Origin: Gemmatimonadota bacterium
GTDB taxonomy: Bacteria > Latescibacterota > UBA2968 > GCA-2709665
Assembly (NCBI GenBank): GCA_028874335.1
Contig: JAPPJY010000016.1
Location: 231,180-295,179 of the forward strand
Direction: 5' to 3'
DNA length: 64,000 nucleotides
This document shows, piece by piece, positions 58,498 through 64,000 of this stretch. The first letter of the stretch is position 1; the number at the start of each line of letters is the position of its first letter. The notes below the pieces were generated by a model. That model was not told the origin of the DNA, made no database searches, and saw nothing but the letters and a program-made list of their open reading frames with translations. The position numbers were made by a program, and so were the translations under genes.

Positions 58498-60481
58498 ACC
58501 ACCAGTGTACCTGGTGTCCCTGACCGGGAAACCAGATGGCATCGACGGTAAAAGCCAGCACAACGCCCGCCGTATATCCCACCAGCAGACCCAGGAACAG
58601 CGGCTTGGACCGGCGGTAGAGGGCGACCCCGCCAACGCGCATGACGACTGCCTTCGCCGCCCACGCCATGAATACCGGCATCGCCAGGCTGTACACGTTG
58701 TCCGCAGCGGCCACGGCCAGCCCGATGGGGTGGATCGGCCACCAGGAAAATCGGTACCGCAGGAACGTGAGTACCGCCATGAGTCCCGCGCCGATCCCGA
58801 AGAACAATACCCGGCTCAATTCCGGCGCGCCCGGCGTTCGCATCTGTCCCAGGGTGGTGGAGAAGACCGCCTTGGGGTTCCCGTTGAAAAACAGCCGGGA
58901 GAAGTTGTAGGCGCCGTGCGTATGGCCCAGATGAAGCGTAAACCAGATCGATGAGACGAGCCCCGCGAACACGCCCACCGTTACGCACAACAGCAGGAGG
59001 CGCCGGTTTCCGCGGATCCGGTCCGCCAGGCGCACGGCCTGCGCCAGCCCGGGCGTAAAGAGTCCCCGCATATAGTCGATCAGTGCGTAGGAAAGCGCGA
59101 TGGACGTGAGGCAGGCGCCGGAGAGTCCGTAGGTACCCCGAAGGTCCATCACGAAAGCCTGCGGCGTCACCGTGCCCTGCGCGTACGCCACACCGGCCTC
59201 GGACACGACCCGGGCCAGTCCGATGTAGATTACACCCAGCGCAAACAGAAACATTGACGCCGAAATCGCGTCCATACCGGATCGCTGGAGCCAGAACAGC
59301 GCGTATATCGCGCTCAGCAACAGGCCCAGGACCGATGCCCGGTACGAAAGGACCTCGCGGCCGTCGTCCAGCGGGTGGTCGGCCCGAAGCGCCTTGCGGA
59401 AGACGTCCCGCAGGTGGGTGCGGGCCACCCACAGCCGCCAGGCGACAAGGCATGCCAGCGCGCCGAAGCACTGCCACGCCTCGGTGGGCGGATCCGCGCT
59501 GAAGGTATCGGTGGACCGTTCGATCTGGTACCCCAGGCGGTTGAAGATGCCGCCTTCCACCACGTGCACCAGGAAAAAGAACCAGATGCTGAACAACACC
59601 TGCAGGTTGGCGAAATACGCGAACCCGATGGTGTAGAACTGCAGGGGCTGGATATAGACGCCGGGAGAGTAGCGCGTGAAGCGGAAGTAGCCCGCGTGAG
59701 GAAAGAACCGGATGCCGGGCATCCCGTGGAAGAACCAGGAGGTCGCGTGCCAGGCGAAAAGCAGGAACGCCAATGCCGCCCCGAACCAGAAGAGCCGACC
59801 CCTCATGAAATCCGGAAGCGTACTTCGGGAGGACGCGCCTTCCGCCATTTCGATCGGCACGGCGGCCAGGGGATAGACCAGCTTTTCGTGTTCCGCCCAC
59901 TGCCTCCGCAGAATGACCATCGCACAGGCCGATCCCACCAGGAGCGCCGCGACCAGGCTGCCCCACCAAGCAAACGGCGCCAACCACGCTTGCCAGGCGT
60001 CAACCCCGACCGCGCCGCCTTCGAAAAACGCCCGCAGCGCAGCGCTGTCGGACGGGACCATCCACGCCTTCAGATGCGGGTGATAGTATTCGGCCCACCC
60101 GTTCTCAGGTGTTGCGAAGTAGATCGGGCTGCCGATCACCCCCACCAGGAACCCGGTGACACCGGAAGTCGGCACCACCGAGCCCACCATCCCGATCGCC
60201 GCCACCGCCAACAGCTCGGAAGGCGACAGAACGGCGCGCGGCCGGATCCGCCGGAGCAGCGGGTTCACCCCGCCCACAAGGGCGATGAAAATACTCAGCA
60301 GCGTCAGTTGAAAGAAACTCAGGTTGAGCCGGGAGGAACGTACGACCGTCTCCGCGTAGGTCACCCAAAGGTTGATCGCGACCACGGCCAGTACGCCGAT
60401 GACCACTGCCCGGAGGGTGATCCCTTCCTTTGACTTCGAGTGCTGCTCAACCGAAAGGGATTTCACCCCGGATTGATCCAT
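58496..60481 (-). CDS. Polytopic membrane protein, DUF6784/DUF6785-like (copy 3)
   Basis: The start at 60481 (MDQSGVKSLSVEQ) gives 661 residues. Shared blocks are SELLAVAAIGMVGSVVPTSG, GSPIYFATPENGWAEY, IGFAYFANLQVLFSIWFFF and the tail GQGHQVHWW. It lies 32 bases after the beta-helix/PKD gene and is separated from copy 2 by the palindromic repeat. The presence of three divergent paralogues within 20 kb, always beside polysaccharide or sugar-acid genes, suggests substrate specialisation. Function is unknown. Confidence 0.8.
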   Translation of the reverse strand: MDQSGVKSLSVEQHSKSKEGITLRAVVIGVLAVVAINLWVTYAETVVRSSRLNLSFFQLTLLSIFIALVGGVNPLLRRIRPRAVLSPSELLAVAAIGMVGSVVPTSGVTGFLVGVIGSPIYFATPENGWAEYYHPHLKAWMVPSDSAALRAFFEGGAVGVDAWQAWLAPFAWWGSLVAALLVGSACAMVILRRQWAEHEKLVYPLAAVPIEMAEGASSRSTLPDFMRGRLFWFGAALAFLLFAWHATSWFFHGMPGIRFFPHAGYFRFTRYSPGVYIQPLQFYTIGFAYFANLQVLFSIWFFFLVHVVEGGIFNRLGYQIERSTDTFSADPPTEAWQCFGALACLVAWRLWVARTHLRDVFRKALRADHPLDDGREVLSYRASVLGLLLSAIYALFWLQRSGMDAISASMFLFALGVIYIGLARVVSEAGVAYAQGTVTPQAFVMDLRGTYGLSGACLTSIALSYALIDYMRGLFTPGLAQAVRLADRIRGNRRLLLLCVTVGVFAGLVSSIWFTLHLGHTHGAYNFSRLFFNGNPKAVFSTTLGQMRTPGAPELSRVLFFGIGAGLMAVLTFLRYRFSWWPIHPIGLAVAAADNVYSLAMPVFMAWAAKAVVMRVGGVALYRRSKPLFLGLLVGYTAGVVLAFTVDAIWFPGQGHQVHWW

Positions 60482-60513
60482 ATCCGCCTTTTTCCGTGTT
60501 TCGCTGCAGGACC

Positions 60514-62823
60514 TCAACCTTCAGCCGGCAGAATCGCGAACTCGTCGAACCAGAAGTGCTGTCCTTCTAATGCGTTCCCGTGTGTATAGAACCGGAACCG
60601 CCGCAAATGACGGACTCCCTCGATGCGTTCGCGAATCGTCCGCGCATCCAGTTCCGCAACGTGCCATCGGCCGTCATCCAGCAACGCGCATGCGTCCGTG
60701 TCAGGGTATGGACCGCAATCGCGCGACGACGTACCTCCCGCAATCACAACCCCCTCCCCGTAGGCTTCCGCCGGAAACGGTTGAAGCCACAGCCCCACCG
60801 GAACCCCCTCGGGTATCCGATAGGCAAACCGGATGAGCGGATAGGCGTCGATATCCCATTCCCCGGGAGCGAGACTGCAGCCCAGATCGGATCCGTCGGT
60901 CTCTGCGAAAAGCCGAACGCACCTGCTTCCCCCGAAACCACCGGTAACAAATTCGTGTCCTGTCAGCCGGTTTCCCCGGTAGATCTTGAACAGGTACCCC
61001 CATTCCAGCGTCGTCTCTTCTTCGAAATCGACAAGAAGCAACGGCGCGCCCGGATCAACCGGTTGGTCGACCTTTACAAACGCCACGTCGACGTACTCAT
61101 CGCCGCCTACATACCTCGCCCGGGCCCGACACGAATAGTGGCCGGGATCCGAATACGAGTGAACGACGTCGCGCGCCTCCATCGTGTCGCCGTCGCCGAA
61201 GTCCCACAGGACAGAAGCGATGTCCTTTCCCGCCGGCTCGACGTGAAACCTGACTTCGTCCCCGGGTTCCACCCCGACCGGCTCGGCCCTCGCGATCAGG
61301 CGCCCTGGACTCCCCGGTCCACGCTGGTACGCGCCGATATCCGGCGCCGCTCCGGACCAGGGCAGGCTTACCGGATCACCGGCCTCCCATTCCATCTCCC
61401 GGTCCAGAACGAGCACGTCGGGCTGGTAATAGTTGAGTTGGACTCTCTCGATTCGGGCAATCCGGTCTCCCGACCCTATGGATACCCGGTCTCCCTTCTC
61501 ACCTTCGATGCCGAACCCGTCGTAGAAGTATCTGCCGTCGTCGACGGGGACCTCTCGACCCCGCCCGGCGCGTCTCGTCACAGTCAGCGCACGTCCCGCG
61601 TCGATGCACGGACTGTCCGGTCGCAGGCGAAAATCGCGGTTTTCCGGATCTACAAAGCCGGGGTCCACGTCGAGGTTATCCTCGAATTCCCGCCAGTGTC
61701 CCCGGACCACCGAGTTCCGGTTGGCTTCATCCACCGTCAGGAACCGGTCTCCGTACCGCACCACGCGCTGTCCGGCGTCTGTGCCCCGGAACACGTTGTT
61801 CAGAAACAGGTTGTCGCCCGCGATTCCAGCGCCCCTCGCAATCTGGACGGCGCCCCCGTATTTGTCGTTTCCGAAAAAGATATTGTTGACAAACACGTTC
61901 GAGCTTACGTTGATCCCGGTCAGTTCCCACCCGTACCCGAGGTTGTCCGCGATCGTATTGTGGTACACCCTGGAATTGACGAAGCGGAATGGATCCCGCA
62001 CGTGGTAGTTGACCGGCACGTAACTCGATGAGTTGAGCGGCGTATGCCGGTTTCCGTAGACCCGGTTGAAGCGGATGATACCGTCGATCACCAGGTTTTT
62101 CGCCCGGCTGTCGGCCGAATGCGCGCTGTCAAGTGCCTCGGTAACGATATTCCCTTCCACCAGGGCCCTTCCCGACGCCCAGAATTCATAGTTGCGCCCC
62201 CACGGGTTGTGAAAGCAATTCGACCGTACCACCAGATTATTCGTCATTGAAATCTGCAGCGGGCAGTGCCCGACCCGGGCGAATGCGTTTCCCTCGATTA
62301 CGACGTACGTGCACTCGACCACCTGGCACATATTGCCGCCGACGCGGTCCTTGCGGAACACGTTGTCGATGAGACGGACGTGCGTGCATCCCGTCAACAC
62401 GAAGGGCGTCGTGTCGCCGGCTTTCTCCATATAACAACCCGTTACGGAAAGGCGGCGGCATTCATCGGCACGCATCCACCGCCCATCGCCAGGCGCAAAT
62501 CGAAAGTCTTCAATGCTGATGTCCCGCTTCCGCTGAAGGTCCACGGCCAACTGATTCTCTCCGCCACCTGCAAGCACCGCCGCGTGCCTCGCCTCCGACC
62601 GGAACCGGATGGGCGCATCCGGTGTTCCCGAGGACTCCGGCGCGATCGTGCCCTTGTAGACCCCCGGCAGAAAGACAACGTCGTCACCCGGCCTCGCGCC
62701 GGCATTCGCGCGATCGATACTTCGCCAGGGAGACCCGCGCCCACCCGAGCCCGAGTCGTCGCCATCCGGCGCCAGGTAGAACAGCGCGCCGAGGCAGGGC
62801 AGTACGAGAGGCATCGTCCGCAT
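60514..62823 (-). CDS. Secreted beta-helix protein with PKD-like domain
   Basis: I start at 62823 (MRTMPLVLPCLGALFYLAPDG) because it gives a signal-like segment and a GGAG site. ATG 62868 (GAGG upstream) and the track's 62913 are alternatives. The product is about 769 residues. A right-handed beta-helix occupies about 1-430, opening with the family's A-P-D-G and PGDDVVFLPGVYKGTI, then VIEGNAFARVGHCPL and FVNNIFFGNDKYGGAVQ turns. A PKD domain (SVLWDFGDGDTMEARDVVHSYSDPGHYSC) is at about 510-570. The rest is a jelly-roll-like carbohydrate-binding region. It probably binds or cleaves a polysaccharide outside the cell. Confidence 0.8.
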   Translation of the reverse strand: MRTMPLVLPCLGALFYLAPDGDDSGSGGRGSPWRSIDRANAGARPGDDVVFLPGVYKGTIAPESSGTPDAPIRFRSEARHAAVLAGGGENQLAVDLQRKRDISIEDFRFAPGDGRWMRADECRRLSVTGCYMEKAGDTTPFVLTGCTHVRLIDNVFRKDRVGGNMCQVVECTYVVIEGNAFARVGHCPLQISMTNNLVVRSNCFHNPWGRNYEFWASGRALVEGNIVTEALDSAHSADSRAKNLVIDGIIRFNRVYGNRHTPLNSSSYVPVNYHVRDPFRFVNSRVYHNTIADNLGYGWELTGINVSSNVFVNNIFFGNDKYGGAVQIARGAGIAGDNLFLNNVFRGTDAGQRVVRYGDRFLTVDEANRNSVVRGHWREFEDNLDVDPGFVDPENRDFRLRPDSPCIDAGRALTVTRRAGRGREVPVDDGRYFYDGFGIEGEKGDRVSIGSGDRIARIERVQLNYYQPDVLVLDREMEWEAGDPVSLPWSGAAPDIGAYQRGPGSPGRLIARAEPVGVEPGDEVRFHVEPAGKDIASVLWDFGDGDTMEARDVVHSYSDPGHYSCRARARYVGGDEYVDVAFVKVDQPVDPGAPLLLVDFEEETTLEWGYLFKIYRGNRLTGHEFVTGGFGGSRCVRLFAETDGSDLGCSLAPGEWDIDAYPLIRFAYRIPEGVPVGLWLQPFPAEAYGEGVVIAGGTSSRDCGPYPDTDACALLDDGRWHVAELDARTIRERIEGVRHLRRFRFYTHGNALEGQHFWFDEFAILPAEG

Positions 62824-62899
62824 GATCATCTCCACCAACGCGGCATCCTCGTATGAAAATTCGAGCATATGGACCTCGCGGCAAATCCGGTTGGGCGTC

Positions 62900-63784
62900 T
62901 CAGGCCTTTCCACCGGACGCGGTCTCCAGGCGTGTTTCCTCTTCTTCCATCAGCGGCACGAGGCTGGGCCGCCTGCTGGCGTAAGGGGGTTCCATCAATG
63001 CCCGCTGCAGCGGCGTCAATTCATCCTTGAAGGACTCGTATCCGTCCGGGTGGATAGCAGGTCCTGACCCGAACACCATATTTCCCGAGCCGTATCGATA
63101 CAGCAGCGTTCGGCGTTCGTGGGACGCCGTCCAGGGGAGCGTTCCGTGGGTGAGCGCCTCGGTGAAGACCAGAGCTGACCCCGCCTTCATCGGAAGGTGT
63201 TTGAACCACTCCGGGTGCGTATCCAGGCGGCGCACGTTCCCCGGTAAGGGATAGTTCGCCCTGTGGCTGCCCGGAATGCACGCGAATCCGCCGTCCCCCG
63301 GGTTTATGTCCGTAAGCTGATAGCAGACCGCCATCAGCCCGTTCCACATCCGGCCGTCCCGGAATTCGTGATAATATGGACCCCTCGGCGTACCGCCGCC
63401 GTGAAACAGGAACCCCTCGGCGCCCGCCGTCATGCTGATTCCGTTCGCGTTTCCGTAGCGGAACCCGTCGCCGATCAGTTCCAGCATGTACCGCATTGTC
63501 CGAGGGTGGGTCAACAGGTCCCGGAAGGGCTGGCACCAGGGTTTGGGCCAGTTCAGGATATTCATGATATCCCCCCGACCGTGGGAACCCTTCAACAGGG
63601 GCGCGGCCTTGCCGCCATGCTGTTTGGCGGCGCCTGACAACAGCAACTCGCCCTTCCGGATGTGGATCTGGTCCGGGTTGTGGTCGATCGCCTCGTTCAG
63701 CGCCGCCACTTCGTCGGCTGTCAGGATATTCTCGACAACAATGAATCCGTTCACGTCGAAATGATATCGCTCATAGTCGTCCAT
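62900..63784 (-). CDS. Phytanoyl-CoA dioxygenase-like protein
   Basis: The start at 63784 (MDDYERYHFDVNGF) has GGAGGAG upstream. The track adds 16 residues. A 294-aa PhyH-family Fe(II)/2-oxoglutarate oxygenase. It opens with YHFDVNGFIVVENILTADEV, typical of the family. PGDGGFACIPGSHRANYPLP marks the end of the core sheet, and LVFTEALTHGTLPW carries the distal histidine. The usual H-x-D pair is not obvious, as the expected place reads FHGGGTPRGPYYHEFRDG, so ligand assignment needs a model. It is first in the series running through the beta-helix, DUF6785-like and importer genes. The substrate is unknown. Confidence 0.82.
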   Translation of the reverse strand: MDDYERYHFDVNGFIVVENILTADEVAALNEAIDHNPDQIHIRKGELLLSGAAKQHGGKAAPLLKGSHGRGDIMNILNWPKPWCQPFRDLLTHPRTMRYMLELIGDGFRYGNANGISMTAGAEGFLFHGGGTPRGPYYHEFRDGRMWNGLMAVCYQLTDINPGDGGFACIPGSHRANYPLPGNVRRLDTHPEWFKHLPMKAGSALVFTEALTHGTLPWTASHERRTLLYRYGSGNMVFGSGPAIHPDGYESFKDELTPLQRALMEPPYASRRPSLVPLMEEEETRLETASGGKA

Positions 63785-63832
63785 GGGCTCCTCCGTGTCT
63801 TTGCGGATGCTGCTTGGAAAATAACACGACAA

Positions 63833-64000
63833 ACTGCGAAGAAACGAGACTACGAAACGACGAAACTACGAATAGACGAGACTACGGAACGGCGAAACTA
63901 CGAGATTACGAAAGAGCGGGAATACATCATCCGTCTTCTGGTTTACTCGTATTCTCGTATTCTCGTATTCTCGTATTCTCGTATTCTCGTATTCTCGTAT
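63833..64000. repeat. Short-period repeats at the right edge
   Basis: From 63950 the unit TATTCTCG repeats six times and continues past the window. To its left, 63833-63915 is a degenerate series of CGAAACTACGA/CGAGACTACGG words, roughly the reverse complement of the array, so the two could form a long hairpin. No gene is seen here. Confidence 0.8.

Overview
The window looks like chromosomal DNA from an uncultured, high-GC, Gram-negative-type bacterium, most likely Latescibacterota, Poribacteria or a close relative. This is inferred from gene content, not from a marker gene. The evidence is the set of large secreted TPR proteins carrying the GWxTD motif, three copies of a long polytopic DUF6784/DUF6785-like membrane protein, phytanoyl-CoA dioxygenase-like enzymes, uronate and aldonate enzymes, and type IIA topoisomerase subunits of the ParE/ParC type. 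I saw no rRNA, tRNA, CRISPR array or complete insertion sequence.

Left part (1-16.7 kb): an HpcH/HpaI aldolase cut by the window edge, a Gfo/Idh/MocA oxidoreductase and an Ldh_2-type dehydrogenase suggest sugar-acid catabolism. Next are an AT-richer NYN-domain gene behind a strong promoter and a structured leader, then a thioredoxin-like gene that the ORF track splits at an in-frame UGA and that I read as a candidate selenoprotein. An SDR oxidoreductase, parC, parE, a YtoQ-type protein, two tandem beta-helix lipoproteins, a PhyH-HEAT fusion and a PIN toxin/Phd antitoxin pair follow.

Middle (17-41 kb): an ECF sigma factor, its zinc-finger anti-sigma factor and three large secreted TPR/GWxTD proteins form one apparent operon. 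A GNAT domain fused to a long beta-rich protein comes next. A GntR-ABC transporter operon with three tandem paralogous permeases is transcribed divergently from an enolase-superfamily dehydratase gene, which is followed by two more GWxTD proteins.

Right part (41-64 kb): a polysaccharide/uronate utilisation region. It contains two heparinase/alginate-lyase-like proteins (one with a C-terminal beta-propeller), mannonate dehydratase, a nitrilase-family amidohydrolase, a complete sugar-type ABC importer (binding protein, two permeases, MalK-like ATPase), three DUF6785-like membrane proteins, a beta-helix/PKD protein and a PhyH-like dioxygenase. The plausible flow is extracellular cleavage of a uronic-acid polymer, uptake by the ABC importer and perhaps the DUF6785 proteins, and catabolism through UxuA and related enzymes. 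Two decayed beta-propeller fragments flank the smaller lyase gene.

Intergenic DNA is rich in repeats: a three-copy palindromic element, a BIME-like inverted pair, two REP-like hairpins, and 7- and 8-base tandem repeats.
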